Source of the DNA: Comamonas sp. 26
Lineage (GTDB): Bacteria; Pseudomonadota; Gammaproteobacteria; Burkholderiales; Burkholderiaceae_C
Assembly (NCBI RefSeq): GCF_002754475.1
Contig: NZ_PEFL01000003.1
Location: 682,001-746,000 of the forward strand
Direction of reading: 5' to 3'
DNA length: 64,000 nt
Numbering within the stretch: position 1 is the stretch's first letter; each line of letters begins with the position of its first letter. Below, piece after piece: positions 43,605 to 53,011 of this stretch. Under the pieces are notes generated by a model. That model was not told the DNA's origin and made no database searches. It saw only the letters and a program-made list of their open reading frames with translations. A program made the translations under genes and the position numbers.

Positions 43605-45706
43605 TGAAGTCCAATCCTCTGCAAATTTTTCAGAAATGGTCTGGCAACAATGCCGGCGCTCTGCAAGGGCTGACGGCTCCTCTTCTGGTCGTGGCCATCC
43701 TCGGCCTGATGGTGCTGCCGGTTCCCCCGTGGATGCTGGACACCTTCTTTACCCTCAACATCGCCGTGGCGTTGATGGTGATGATGGTGGCGGCCTACAT
43801 GATCAAGCCGCTGGATTTTGCGGCCTTCCCATCGGTGCTGCTGCTGACCACGCTGATGCGCCTGTCGCTCAACGTGGCCTCCACCCGTGTGGTGCTGATG
43901 GAGGGTCACACCGGCCCCGGCGCTGCGGGCGCGGTGATTGAGGCGTTTGGTCACTTTCTGATTGGTGGCAACTTTGCCGTGGGTCTGATCGTGTTCAGTA
44001 TTCTGGTGGTGATCAACTTTGTGGTGATTACCAAGGGCGCTGAGCGTATTGCTGAAGTCTCGGCCCGCTTTACGCTGGACGCTATGCCCGGCAAGCAGAT
44101 GGCTGTAGATGCCGATCTGAACGCCGGCCTGATCGACGAAAAAGAAGCCAAGCGTCGCCGTGCCGAGGTGGGTGAGGAAGCCAATTTCTTCGGCTCCATG
44201 GACGGTGCCAGCAAGTTTGTGCGCGGCGATGCGATTGCCGGCATCTTGATTCTGGTGATTAACGTGATTGGTGGCCTGATCATCGGCATGGTGCAGCACG
44301 GCCTGTCAGCCGAGCAAGCGGCAAACAGCTACATTCTGCTGGCCGTGGGAGATGCGCTGGTGGCGCAGATTCCGGGTCTGCTGATCTCGGTGGCGTCGGC
44401 TATGGTGATCTCGCGCGTGGGCAAAGATGCAGATATGGGCCGCCAGATCGTGCAGCAGCTTTTCATGTCGCCCAAGGTGCTGGGCATTACAGCGGGCGTG
44501 ATGATTATGTTGGGCCTGATCCCTGGCATGCCGCACACGGTGTTTCTGCTCATGGGCGCACTGCTGGGCTGGGGCGCATGGTCGCTCGATAAAAAAGAAA
44601 AAGCCCGAGTGGCTGAGCAAAGCAGCGCCCCCGCGCCGCAGCAGCAACAGGCGCAGGCCGATGGTGAAGCCACCTGGGACGATCTGCAGCCCGTGGACCT
44701 GCTGGGGCTGGAGCTGGGCTACCGTCTGATTGCGCTGGTGGACAAAAGCCGTCAAGGCGACTTGCTGACCCGTATCAAGGGTGTGCGCCGCAAGTTTGCG
44801 CAGGAGGTGGGATTTTTACCGCCCGCCGTCCATGTGCGTGACAACCTCGAACTCAAGCCCAGCGCTTACCGCATGACCCTGCGCGGCGTGATGGTGGGCG
44901 AGGGCGAGGCCTTCCCCGGCATGTTTCTTGCGATCAACCCCGGTGGCATCACCACTCCGTTGATCGGCACAGCCACGACTGATCCGGCGTTCGGCTTGCC
45001 AGCCCATTGGATCGATGAACGGCAAAAGGAAGCGGCACAAATGGCCGGTTTTACCGTCGTTGATTCGGAAACTGTGATGGCCACGCATTTGTCACACTTG
45101 ATGCAAGTGCACGCGGCCAAGTTGCTGTCTCGTACCGAGACGCAGCAACTGGTCGATCACGTGGCCAAGCTCGCTCCCAAACTCATTGAAGAAGTCATCC
45201 CGAAAATGGTGCCCATCACAACGTTCCAGAAAGTCCTCCAGCTGCTGCTGGAGGACTCTGTGCACATTCGTGATATCCGCACCATCATCGAGACGCTGGC
45301 CGAAAACGCCACGCAGACGACCGACCCGGTGGAGCTGGCGCGTCGCGTGCGCATTGCGCTGTCGCCTGCCATCGTGCAGCAGATCTACGGCCCCACTCGT
45401 GAGCTCAATGTGATTGCCATCGAGCCCGGTCTGGAGCGCCTGCTGGTGCAGGCACTGTCGAATCCCAATGCCCCATCGCTGGACCCCGGCGTGGCGGAAA
45501 TTCTCACACAAAAAGCGGTCGATGTCGCCAACCAACAGGAAGAGCTGGGCCTGCCCGCCTGCCTGCTGGTACCAGACGCGATCCGCAACTCTCTTTCTAA
45601 GCTGCTGCGCCGTGTGGCGCCGCGTCTGCAGGTGCTCGCACACAGCGAGATTCCCGAGACGCACACCATTCGCATCGGCCCGATTCTTAAAGGTGCATCC
45701 GCATGA
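43604..45706 (+). CDS. flhA: Flagellar type III export gate protein FlhA
   Basis: FlhA forms the nonameric export gate and receives chaperone-substrate complexes on its cytoplasmic domain. The 700-residue protein has about eight helices in the first 330 residues, then the cytoplasmic domain. Conserved segments include LLLTTLMRLSLNVASTRVVL, RFTLDAMPGKQMAVDADL and GVRRKFAQEVGFLPPAVH. The ATG at 43604 was preferred to the overlapping GTG at 43601. It overlaps flhF by four bases. Confidence 0.96.
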   Translation: MKSNPLQIFQKWSGNNAGALQGLTAPLLVVAILGLMVLPVPPWMLDTFFTLNIAVALMVMMVAAYMIKPLDFAAFPSVLLLTTLMRLSLNVASTRVVLMEGHTGPGAAGAVIEAFGHFLIGGNFAVGLIVFSILVVINFVVITKGAERIAEVSARFTLDAMPGKQMAVDADLNAGLIDEKEAKRRRAEVGEEANFFGSMDGASKFVRGDAIAGILILVINVIGGLIIGMVQHGLSAEQAANSYILLAVGDALVAQIPGLLISVASAMVISRVGKDADMGRQIVQQLFMSPKVLGITAGVMIMLGLIPGMPHTVFLLMGALLGWGAWSLDKKEKARVAEQSSAPAPQQQQAQADGEATWDDLQPVDLLGLELGYRLIALVDKSRQGDLLTRIKGVRRKFAQEVGFLPPAVHVRDNLELKPSAYRMTLRGVMVGEGEAFPGMFLAINPGGITTPLIGTATTDPAFGLPAHWIDERQKEAAQMAGFTVVDSETVMATHLSHLMQVHAAKLLSRTETQQLVDHVAKLAPKLIEEVIPKMVPITTFQKVLQLLLEDSVHIRDIRTIIETLAENATQTTDPVELARRVRIALSPAIVQQIYGPTRELNVIAIEPGLERLLVQALSNPNAPSLDPGVAEILTQKAVDVANQQEELGLPACLLVPDAIRNSLSKLLRRVAPRLQVLAHSEIPETHTIRIGPILKGASA

Positions 45707-47316
45707 ACATCAAACGCTTTTACGCCCCTACCGCCCGTGAGGCACTGGCCAAGGCGCGCATGGTTTTTGGCGATGGCACCCTGATTCTCTCCAACCGTCA
45801 GACGCCTGATGGAGTGGAAGTCATGGCCACGGCTGAAGAAACGCTGAAGGACATGGATGCAGGTCTTGAGAGCAGCTCTCCCCTGCAGCAAGCATTGGAG
45901 CGCCGTGCTGCCGATGAAAGCATGGGCTTGCGCAAAGAGCGTGCGCCCAAGCGCGCCGAAGGCCGCAGCGAAGGTATGAGCACGCTAGACCATGTGTTGG
46001 CTCGCCAAACTGCGAAGGAAGAGCAGGCCCGCGAAATGAAAAGCCAGGTGCAGAGCCAGGCCGCGCCAGTCAAACCCATCAAGGAGCTGGCCCAGCATTC
46101 CGTGCAGGACGATGTGGAAGAGCTCTCCATGAGCACGCTGACCTTCCAGGACTATGTGCGCGAACGTATGCTGCGCCGCCGCCATGAATCGTCGCTGGAG
46201 AGCAGTGATGCGCTGCCCACTTTCGCCCAGCGCGTGCAGGATCGCAACAGCGAACGCCCCGCCATGGCCACCAAGGCAGCGCCTGCCAACGTGGGTGTGG
46301 CACGCCACAACCCGATGCGCCCCGAGCCGATTCAGACCAAGGAAAGCATCACCAAGGCAGCGCCAGCAGCGGCTCCTCAGAACTTCATGGCTGAGATGCA
46401 GTCCATGAAGGACTTGATTGAAGAGCGCTTCAACACCCTGACCTGGCTGGGCCAGACGCGCCAGAACCCCATTCAGTCCAGCCTGATGCACAAGCTCATC
46501 CGCGCTGGCTACTCACCTGCACTCTCGCGCGCGCTGATTGAGCGCCTGCCTGCATCGTTGTCTGCGGGTGATGCTGTGCGCTGGCTCATGCAGGTGCTTG
46601 AGCGAAACCTGCGCACCGATGCTGCCCAGCCCGCTATTTACGATCAAGGCGGCGTGTTCGCACTGGTGGGTTCAACCGGCGTGGGCAAGACCACGACCAC
46701 GGCCAAGCTGGCGGCGCTGTGCGCCGCCAAGCACGGCCCAGCATCTGTTGGCCTGATCACGCTTGACACCTACCGCATCGGCGGCCATGACCAACTGCGC
46801 ACCTATGCACGCATGCTGGGCATGGTGGCCCACCAAGCCCACGACAAGGCCGCTCTGCAAGACCTTCTGGGTCTGCTGCAAAGCAAAAAAATGGTGCTGA
46901 TCGACACCACAGGCGTGGCCCCACGCGACCCGCGTAAAGACGAAATCATGGATGTGCTTGCCATCGACGGCGTGCAGCAACTGCTGGCCGTCAACGCAGC
47001 GGCACAAGGCGATGCACAGGACGACGTCATGCAGGCCTTCAAGGCCCGTGGCTCGCATCAGGCCATCCTCACCAAGGTCGATGAAGCCGTGAAGATCGGC
47101 CCATCGGTCGACACCCTGATTCGCCACCAGATTCAGTTGCGCGGAGTGACCAACGGCCAGCGTGTGCCTGAAGACTGGGAGCGCGCTAGCGCCCAGTTGC
47201 TGGTATCGGCCTCCATGCGCTCAGCGGTCAAATCCGCATTTGATCCGCAGTCGCTGGATCTGGACTTCTTCTTCACCCCTTCGTCTGCCAACGGCATCGA
47301 GGCGGCTCATGCTTGA
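45703..47316 (+). CDS. flhF: Flagellar placement GTPase FlhF
   Basis: FlhF is an SRP-type GTPase that sets the polar site and timing of flagellar assembly. The 537-residue protein starts with the conserved MNIKRFYAPTAREALAKAR. A long variable basic/acidic middle follows, then the NG GTPase domain from about residue 240, with P-loop GSTGVGKT at 323-330, DTYRIGGHDQL and DTTGVAPRDPR further on. Its presence suggests polar flagella. The last codons overlap the degenerate flhG by eight bases. Confidence 0.95.
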   Translation: MNIKRFYAPTAREALAKARMVFGDGTLILSNRQTPDGVEVMATAEETLKDMDAGLESSSPLQQALERRAADESMGLRKERAPKRAEGRSEGMSTLDHVLARQTAKEEQAREMKSQVQSQAAPVKPIKELAQHSVQDDVEELSMSTLTFQDYVRERMLRRRHESSLESSDALPTFAQRVQDRNSERPAMATKAAPANVGVARHNPMRPEPIQTKESITKAAPAAAPQNFMAEMQSMKDLIEERFNTLTWLGQTRQNPIQSSLMHKLIRAGYSPALSRALIERLPASLSAGDAVRWLMQVLERNLRTDAAQPAIYDQGGVFALVGSTGVGKTTTTAKLAALCAAKHGPASVGLITLDTYRIGGHDQLRTYARMLGMVAHQAHDKAALQDLLGLLQSKKMVLIDTTGVAPRDPRKDEIMDVLAIDGVQQLLAVNAAAQGDAQDDVMQAFKARGSHQAILTKVDEAVKIGPSVDTLIRHQIQLRGVTNGQRVPEDWERASAQLLVSASMRSAVKSAFDPQSLDLDFFFTPSSANGIEAAHA

Positions 47317-48166
47317 GCGACGCTCCCCCTTGCATCAGGGCATGGCCCTGCATGTCAGCGATGCGAGCACTGCCGGTCTGCGCGTGCTGGCCATGCTGCA
47401 AAGCGCCTCGGGTGCGGCGGCAGAGCAGGCTGTGCTCTGGCCGCTGTGCGCCCAGTTGCAGCGCCTTGGGCAAAAAGTACTGGTGATGGATGGCAGCCAG
47501 ACAGAATCCCTGCATACGCCGGGCCTTGCGCAACTGCTGGTGCAGCACGCATGGCAGGCGCAGGCCGGTCTGCGCTCTACCGTTAGCGATACCCAGTCCG
47601 TAGCCAGCCTGCCGGCACGCCAAGGGCTTAAAAAGCTCAAGGCCACGGCCGATGAAATGGGCATGGATTTATTGACGGCGCTGCAAGCCTATGTGCGCGG
47701 CTACACCACGGTCATCATCTATGCGAGCAATGAGGCATTGACGCCTCTGTTGCAAGGCCAGGGCCTGCAACCGCTGCTGGTCGTGCCGCCCGATGCAGAG
47801 CATTTGATTGACAGCTATCGGCAGCTCAAGCACCTTGCCGTGTTTGCTGGCGTGGAGTGCACGATTGCCGCGCTTGAGGCTCCGCTTGCCGAAAGCGGCC
47901 CGCAAAAATATGACTGGAGCCGCCAGCAAAGCAGCGTGCTCACAGCCAAGCAAAATGCTCAGGCACGCTTGCAGCGCCTGAACGCTTTGCTACAGTGTTC
48001 GCAGCGCCACTTGGGCGATGCACCGGTGCTTATGCGCCTGCGCTGGCGCCAAGCCAGCGATCTGCATCAGCTCACACTGCACATGCTCAAGACGGCCTGC
48101 ATCCTGCCCATGCACACCCAGTCCGCAGCAGCTGCTGCGCCTGAATCTCTTGTCTGGAGCCATTGA
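47309..48166 (+). CDS. FlhG/FleN-like protein lacking the ATPase motifs
   Basis: This 285-residue protein sits exactly where flhG normally lies, between flhF and fliA. Its layout follows that of MinD-type FlhG: an early strand-helix (LRVLAMLQSASGAAAEQAVL), GQKVLVMDGSQ, YTTVIIYASNEALTPLL, and LLVVPPDAEHLIDSYRQLKHL, which resembles the FlhG segment before its last helices. However, the deviant Walker A (KGGVGKT type) is replaced by SASGAAAEQ, and the Walker-B-type aspartates are not evident. It is therefore probably unable to bind ATP. FlhG normally limits flagellar number, so loss of ATPase function may fit a tuft of polar flagella. That link is inference, and homology should be confirmed with profile searches. 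Confidence 0.62.
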   Translation: MLERRSPLHQGMALHVSDASTAGLRVLAMLQSASGAAAEQAVLWPLCAQLQRLGQKVLVMDGSQTESLHTPGLAQLLVQHAWQAQAGLRSTVSDTQSVASLPARQGLKKLKATADEMGMDLLTALQAYVRGYTTVIIYASNEALTPLLQGQGLQPLLVVPPDAEHLIDSYRQLKHLAVFAGVECTIAALEAPLAESGPQKYDWSRQQSSVLTAKQNAQARLQRLNALLQCSQRHLGDAPVLMRLRWRQASDLHQLTLHMLKTACILPMHTQSAAAAAPESLVWSH

Positions 48167-48171
48167 CTGCC

Positions 48172-48891
48172 ATGTACACCGCCAAAGGCCAACTCGACCG
48201 CGACGCGCTGATTCGTCAGCATGTACCGCTTGTGCGTCGGATTGCCCTGCACATGATCGCCAAACTGCCGCCGAATGTGGAACTGGATGACTTGATCCAG
48301 GTCGGCATGATCGGCCTGGCCGAAGCGCTGTCGCGCTTCGAGAGCGAGCAAGGCGTGCAATTCGACACTTTCGCCAGCCAGCGCATTCGCGGAGCCATGC
48401 TCGATGAGCTACGCGAAGGCGACTGGATGAGTCGTAGCTCTCGTAAAAGTCAGAAGGATATTGAGCATGCGCTGAACCGTCTGGAGCAGCGCCTCGGCCG
48501 CTCGCCTCAGGAGTCAGAAATCGCGGCCGAGCTAGGCATGGCGCTGGACGATTACCAGTCTCTGCTGGGCAAGGTGCGCGGCACCCAGCTCGTCTACCTG
48601 GAAGACATTGGTGGTAGCGACGCTGACGGCAGCGACGACTATCTGGATCGCCATGTCGCCGACGCGGGTGCGGATCCCTTTGCGCTGCTGCGCGATCAGC
48701 GTTTGCGCTTGGCTCTGGTCGATGCCATCAAGAACCTGCCCGAGCGCGAGCAGTACGTGATGGGCATGTACTACGAGCACGACATGAACCTCAAGGAGAT
48801 CGCCGCCGTGCTCGGCGTGACTGAATCCCGTGTCTGCCAGCTGCACAGCCAGGCCATTGCCCGGTTGCGCACCAAGATGCGCGCGCATTGA
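48172..48891 (+). CDS. fliA: Flagellar sigma factor FliA (sigma-28)
   Basis: FliA directs RNA polymerase to late flagellar and chemotaxis promoters. The 239-residue protein has the sigma-70 regions in order: region 2 (RQHVPLVRRIALHMIAKLP, DDLIQVGMIGLAEALSRFE, FASQRIRGAMLDELR), region 3 (RRSPQESEIAAELGM-like, here GRSPQESEIAAELGM) and region 4 (LPEREQYVMGMYYEHDMNL, then VLGVTESRVCQLHSQA). The ATG at 48172 is preferred to the TTG at 48163, which overlaps the previous stop. Sites for this factor are visible upstream of flgM, fliD, the first flagellin and probably motA. Confidence 0.96.
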   Translation: MYTAKGQLDRDALIRQHVPLVRRIALHMIAKLPPNVELDDLIQVGMIGLAEALSRFESEQGVQFDTFASQRIRGAMLDELREGDWMSRSSRKSQKDIEHALNRLEQRLGRSPQESEIAAELGMALDDYQSLLGKVRGTQLVYLEDIGGSDADGSDDYLDRHVADAGADPFALLRDQRLRLALVDAIKNLPEREQYVMGMYYEHDMNLKEIAAVLGVTESRVCQLHSQAIARLRTKMRAH

Positions 48892-49063
48892 TTGCCTTGG
48901 TTCGCTGTTAGCGAACCACTTCAGAAACCAGCCGCTATGGTTGCAGATATGGATCTGTTAACCAGGCGGCTTTTCTTTGGTCAGTACTTTTAATTAATAG
49001 CGGCTATCGATTGATGGTATTGCGCTTGAGGCCAATATTCATCTGAATAAAGACTCAAAGAGA

Positions 49064-49097
49064 AAGCCCTGAGGCATTGCTGCAGCAGGGCTTTTTT
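49064..49097 (+). terminator. Terminator downstream of fliA
   Basis: AAGCCCTG (49064-49071) pairs with CAGGGCTT (49086-49093), followed by TTTTTTG. It lies 170 bases beyond fliA and just before the convergent fliT gene. A smaller hairpin without a T-tract, GGTTCGC-TGTTA-GCGAACC, follows the fliA stop at 48899-48917. Nothing else was seen between them. Confidence 0.75.
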
Positions 49098-49113
49098 GCG
49101 GGAGATCCGGTGG

Positions 49114-49413
49114 TCAGTGCATCACATGCGGCTGGCCGTCAAACATATGCTCAAAAGTGGCCAGCCAGGGCTCGGCCAGTACGCGAATCTGAGCATCGTT
49201 GCGCAAGATGCGTTGCATGATGCGCGCCTTTTCCTTGCGCAGATCAGGGGCCAGTTTTTCATCACGAGAGCGAAAGCGCAACTGCTCAATCAGCACGGCA
49301 CAAGTGCCCTCATAACGCGCAACACCATCCCAGTCTTTGTCCTGAGCGGCCTGCAGCATCTTGGCACTGCTCTCCTCAATGGCGCGGTAGAAGTCGATCA
49401 AAGTGTGCTCCAT
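49114..49413 (-). CDS. fliT: FliT-like flagellar chaperone
   Basis: FliT is the export chaperone for the filament cap FliD. The 99-residue protein is almost entirely helical (MEHTLIDFYRAIEESSAKML at the start, RIMQRILRNDAQIRVLAEPWL near the end). It lies directly downstream of fliS. The sequence is short and not very distinctive, so the name rests mainly on the conserved fliD-fliS-fliT order. The ATG at 49413 lies 4 bases after the fliS stop; an alternative ATG at 49443 would overlap fliS. Confidence 0.72.
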   Translation of the reverse strand: MEHTLIDFYRAIEESSAKMLQAAQDKDWDGVARYEGTCAVLIEQLRFRSRDEKLAPDLRKEKARIMQRILRNDAQIRVLAEPWLATFEHMFDGQPHVMH

Positions 49414-49417
49414 ATTT

Positions 49418-49831
49418 TTAAGCACTGGCTGGAGCCGGTGCATTTGTTATTTCAGTCCAGCCCTGTGCCACGGTTCCCACAAGGTTTGCCACTTCGTCCA
49501 CCATGCGGGCATCGTTGCGGGCATTGGCTAATGTCAGCTGTGTCGTGCAGTACTCATAAAGCGAGGCCAGATTGCCGGCCAGCTCGCCGCCTTTTTCTTG
49601 GTCCAGAGCACCCAGCAGGCCTTCCTGCAAAATACGAATGGCCTTGCTGATATGGCGCACTTTCTCGCTGATATCGCCGCGCTCAATCGCGCCACGAGCG
49701 GCGTTGATAGATGCCAGCAGGCCATCAAACAGCATCTTGATCAACTGCTGAGGTGATGCGCTGTCCACCATGGATTGCACGCCCACCTGACGGTAAGCCG
49801 ACATTGCGCGCGCATTAGCTGTGGAAAACAT
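49418..49831 (-). CDS. fliS: Flagellin export chaperone FliS
   Basis: FliS binds the C-terminal part of flagellin and keeps it unfolded for export. The 137-residue helical protein shows the family features: YRQVGVQSMVDSASPQQLIKML near the start, LLASINAARGAIERGD, and LYEYCTTQLTLANARND. The ATG at 49831 follows TAAGGAGTGTCGTG; a GTG one codon earlier is possible. It is encoded between fliD and fliT on the minus strand, in one unit with them. Confidence 0.93.
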   Translation of the reverse strand: MFSTANARAMSAYRQVGVQSMVDSASPQQLIKMLFDGLLASINAARGAIERGDISEKVRHISKAIRILQEGLLGALDQEKGGELAGNLASLYEYCTTQLTLANARNDARMVDEVANLVGTVAQGWTEITNAPAPASA

Positions 49832-49924
49832 CACGACACTCCTTAGATGCAGTTTCTCAAATTACTGCTTTTGTTATCGGCAGACTCAGAGGGGAATTAA
49901 GTCCTATCTTTAGCCCTTGATAGT

Positions 49925-51364
49925 TCAGCTGCTGGACTTGTTCCAAGCGGCGACCTGCTGGGTAATATAGGTATCCAGCGCGGACAAGCTCGCCATCTGT
50001 GTATCTAGCCGTGTGTATTGGGCACGAAGGCGTGTTTCATACGCGGTAATGCGCGAGCTCTGACGTTCTTGGTCCGTGGAGTTGCGTTTGAGCGACTGTT
50101 TGAGCGACGCATCCTTGGTCGCAAAAGTTCCATCTACAGACAGCAACCCGAAGGTGAAGTCTTTCAATCGCACAGCCAAACCATCCTCGTTGGCATCTTC
50201 CACATCCACCGCAAAAAATTTGGACATGCTCTCAGGATCCTTGAGAGCCTTGTCCAGCTTTGTGTCGTCAATTTTCAGCGTTCCATCCGTTTGAAAAGCG
50301 ATGCCTATCTCTGACAAACTGCCAAACGCACTGTCTGCTCCGCCAGGTCCCGACACGATACGGCGCATAGCCGATTGCAGATTCACAGCAGTAGAGTCGC
50401 CTTGCAGCGTACCTGCCGTCTTGGCATCCTTGTCATAAGCGGTCATCGTCGTGAGCGCGCTGCTCAAGGCGTTGTATGACTCCACGAAGTTCTTGAGTGC
50501 CGTCTTCGCTGTTCCGCTGTCATTGGCAATGGTGATGCGCACAGGCACGGCATCCGCCGCCATCTTTTGCGATACCGTCAGCGTCACGCCTTCCGCCAAA
50601 TCGGTGAACGTGGAGGTGTGCGAAGCCATCTGGATACCGTTGACGGTGGCCAGCGTATCCTGTGCCTGCACTGAACGATTCATGCTGCCAGCAGCATTGC
50701 CGCCATCGTAGGCAAATCGCTGCAGGCCCGCGCCTTGCGCTTCTACCTGGAACGCCGAATTGACACCCGTCGTCTTCGACTGCAACACCAGACGCTCGCC
50801 CGTGTGATCCTTGAGCACCGTGGCACTCACATCACCCTTGGCCGCATTGATCTTGGCTGCAATCTTGGCCAGCGAATCATCTTCGGCGGTGATATCCACA
50901 GAAAAGCTGACATTTGCACCGTCTTTGGTATTGGCCTGAAATCCACTGGAAACGCCGGAATTGGTCGTACCCCATTGCCCCATGGTGATGGTCAGCTTGC
51001 CCGTGCCCAAGGCTGTACCACTGGGTACCAAACCTGAGCCCACCGTCTGGCCTGCGGCCATTTGCGAGACAAACAAGTCGTACGTCGCTTGTACTGCCCC
51101 CGACGTGGCTGTTCCGCTAACGGTGCCGGTATTCGACGACGTCAAGGTATTGCCCAGCCAAGTGTCTTTTTTTGTCAGTTTGGCAGCCTGCTCCTGCAGG
51201 TTGGCAATTTGCGATTTCAGCTGACTAAAAGCCGAAATTTGGGTATTGATGCCACTGGCTTTGGTCTGCAAAGTGGTAAGTGGCTTGGACTCCAGCGCCA
51301 CCAGTTGCGTGACAATTTTTTCGACATCCAGGCCACTGCCGAGACCAATCGAGCTGATACCCAT
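49925..51364 (-). CDS. fliD: Filament cap protein FliD
   Basis: FliD caps the filament and helps flagellin subunits fold into place. The 479-residue protein starts GISSIGLGSGLDVEKIVTQL, a close match to the family. It has a serine/threonine-rich variable middle and the conserved C-terminal region (ESYNALSSALTTMTAYDKD, then RLRAQYTRLDTQMASL). The ATG at 51364 follows GAGGGAGATTTGT. A sigma-28 promoter lies 112-138 bases upstream, in the gap after the second flagellin gene. Confidence 0.95.
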   Translation of the reverse strand: MGISSIGLGSGLDVEKIVTQLVALESKPLTTLQTKASGINTQISAFSQLKSQIANLQEQAAKLTKKDTWLGNTLTSSNTGTVSGTATSGAVQATYDLFVSQMAAGQTVGSGLVPSGTALGTGKLTITMGQWGTTNSGVSSGFQANTKDGANVSFSVDITAEDDSLAKIAAKINAAKGDVSATVLKDHTGERLVLQSKTTGVNSAFQVEAQGAGLQRFAYDGGNAAGSMNRSVQAQDTLATVNGIQMASHTSTFTDLAEGVTLTVSQKMAADAVPVRITIANDSGTAKTALKNFVESYNALSSALTTMTAYDKDAKTAGTLQGDSTAVNLQSAMRRIVSGPGGADSAFGSLSEIGIAFQTDGTLKIDDTKLDKALKDPESMSKFFAVDVEDANEDGLAVRLKDFTFGLLSVDGTFATKDASLKQSLKRNSTDQERQSSRITAYETRLRAQYTRLDTQMASLSALDTYITQQVAAWNKSSS

Positions 51365-51475
51365 ACAAATCTCCCTCGCCGCAAACGCGCATGCGCGCAG
51401 CACACATGGTTTGCGCCATTGAATTGGTGGGCGGACCTATGAATCCCGCCACCTGTGGACAATGCTGCACACGAT

Positions 51476-51502
51476 GTATCGGCCAAAAACCGAGCCACTT
51501 GA
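51476..51502 (-). promoter_or_regulatory. Sigma-28 (FliA) promoter of fliDST
   Basis: On the minus strand TCAAGTGG, an 11-base spacer and GCCGATAC agree with TAAAGTTT-N11-GCCGATAA at 12 of 16 positions, including the whole GCCGATA core. Confidence 0.75.
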
Positions 51503-51529
51503 GTGCAGAAATTCGCCCTGTGATCCGAA

Positions 51530-52702
51530 TTAACCTTGAAGCAGCTTGAGCACTTGCTGGGGCAACTGGTTGGCTTGGGCCACCATCGCCGTGCCAGCCT
51601 GCTGCAGAATCTGCGTACGGCTCAGATTGGCGGTTTCAGCCGCAAAGTCTGCATCCATGATACGGCTGCGTGAAGCAGAGAGGTTCTCGGCGTTGACGCT
51701 CAAATTTTCGACCGTGGTTTCAAAGCGGCTCTGAATCGCGCCCAGATCGGCACGTGCTCCATTGATGGCGCGCAAGGCAGCGTCCATGGCCACAATGGCG
51801 TTGTCGGACTCTGCGGTGGAATTAACACTCAACGCTGCAAAACCCGTTTGGGGCGTTCCGGGTGTTGCGGCCTTGTTCGCTGCGGTCAATCCCGTTTGAG
51901 CCGTCAGCGCAGCAGCATCTGTTGTGCCCGCAACTGCAATATTGATATCACCCGTTCCACCAGTCGCTGTGAGCTTGAGCTTGCCGTTGTCGTTGCTGGC
52001 AGTAACCCCGCTGTTGTGGCTTTGCAAATTGATCGCCTTGACCAGGCTGGTCATTCGCTCGGCGGGTGTCGTTGCGCTATCGTCCACGCTGATGGCTTGG
52101 GCATTGATGGTGAAATCAACTTTGGCAAAAGTACCCGCTGGAGCAACACCGGTGACAGGTGTTGCCGGCGTCGGCACACTCGTCCACGACCCCAATTTCT
52201 CCACGCTGGCATCCGCAATGCCAGCGATATCAATGGTCTGCCCCTGATTGGCACCCACTTGAAACGCCATATTGGTAAACGTGCCATCCAGCAGCTTGGT
52301 ACCGTTGAACGAGGTATCGCGCGAAATACGGCTGATTTCCGCCTTGAGCTGCTGTACTTCTGCATCCAGCGCCGAGCGATCTTCTTGCGAATTGGTGGCA
52401 TTGCGCGACTGAACAGCCAGCTCGCGAATGCGTTGCAAATTGCTGCCCACGGAACTCAAAGCACCTTCTGCAGTCTGCGCCAGCGAGATGCCGTCATTGG
52501 CATTGCGCATGGCCACTGACAGGCCACGCACCTGCGTGGTCATGCGCTCCGCAATAGCCAGACCGGCAGCGTCATCCTTGGCGCTGTTGATGCGCAAACC
52601 CGAGGACAGCCGCTGCATGGAGGTCGCCAGCTGACTTTGGGATGAGCTCAGACTGCGCTGTGCATTGAGTGACTGAATATTCGTATTGATGATGGCTGCC
52701 AT
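51530..52702 (-). CDS. fliC: Flagellin, second copy
   Basis: The 390-residue flagellin has the conserved D0/D1 ends: INTNIQSLNAQRSLSSSQSQ and MQRLSSGLRINSAKDDAAGL at the N-terminus, and FAAETANLSRTQILQQAGTA then QANQLPQQVLKLLQG at the C-terminus. The middle (about residues 170-300) differs strongly from the neighbouring copy, as expected for the exposed part of the filament. RBS AGGAG lies 10 bases before the ATG. No clear sigma-28 site was found in the 309 bases upstream, so its control may differ from that of the first copy. Confidence 0.95.
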   Translation of the reverse strand: MAAIINTNIQSLNAQRSLSSSQSQLATSMQRLSSGLRINSAKDDAAGLAIAERMTTQVRGLSVAMRNANDGISLAQTAEGALSSVGSNLQRIRELAVQSRNATNSQEDRSALDAEVQQLKAEISRISRDTSFNGTKLLDGTFTNMAFQVGANQGQTIDIAGIADASVEKLGSWTSVPTPATPVTGVAPAGTFAKVDFTINAQAISVDDSATTPAERMTSLVKAINLQSHNSGVTASNDNGKLKLTATGGTGDINIAVAGTTDAAALTAQTGLTAANKAATPGTPQTGFAALSVNSTAESDNAIVAMDAALRAINGARADLGAIQSRFETTVENLSVNAENLSASRSRIMDADFAAETANLSRTQILQQAGTAMVAQANQLPQQVLKLLQG

Positions 52703-53011
52703 GGCATGTGCTCCTGTTTCAAGCCAGTAAACCGGCGACGTACTTAGCCGTTTTCACGGCCAGCGCGTTCGCTGGCCCACGTGACCGGAAACGTCGACAA
52801 AAGTCTGGTATTCCGGGTACGAAGATTGTTGAGGCAAGCCACCTTGCATATAAGACCGAAAAGCGCCGCAAATTCCTGCTATTTTTGGGATTGAGCCATT
52901 AGAAAAAAATCGCCAAGAGCGCAAAAATCTCAAACTCCAGACGCAAAAAAGGCCTCCGAAGAGACCTTTTTGACAACCGCTGACAGCGTACTGCCAAAGA
53001 GAGTTACACAA
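52703..53011. other. Intergenic region between the two flagellin genes
   Basis: These 309 bases contain the terminator of the first flagellin gene at 52945-52971 and the ribosome-binding site of the second. No convincing sigma-28 site for the second flagellin was found on the minus strand, and no small gene. The short open frames here look non-coding. Confidence 0.45.
52945..52971 (-). terminator. Strong terminator after the first flagellin gene, UUCG loop
   Basis: On the minus strand AAAAAGGTCTC, loop TTCG, GAGGCCTTTTTT form an 11-bp stem with one G-U pair, closed by a C(UUCG)G tetraloop and ending in a T6 tract. It lies 40 bases beyond the stop codon. Confidence 0.85.

Noticed and set aside
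43463..44299. Histidine-rich minus-strand open frame opposite flhB-flhA
   Set aside because: The histidine and glutamine richness comes from reading valine/leucine codons backwards. No start signal or motif supports it.
52820..52850. A sigma-54 promoter (GGCAAG ... TTGCAT) between the flagellin genes
   Set aside because: The GG-to-GC spacing is one base too long and it points away from the second flagellin gene.
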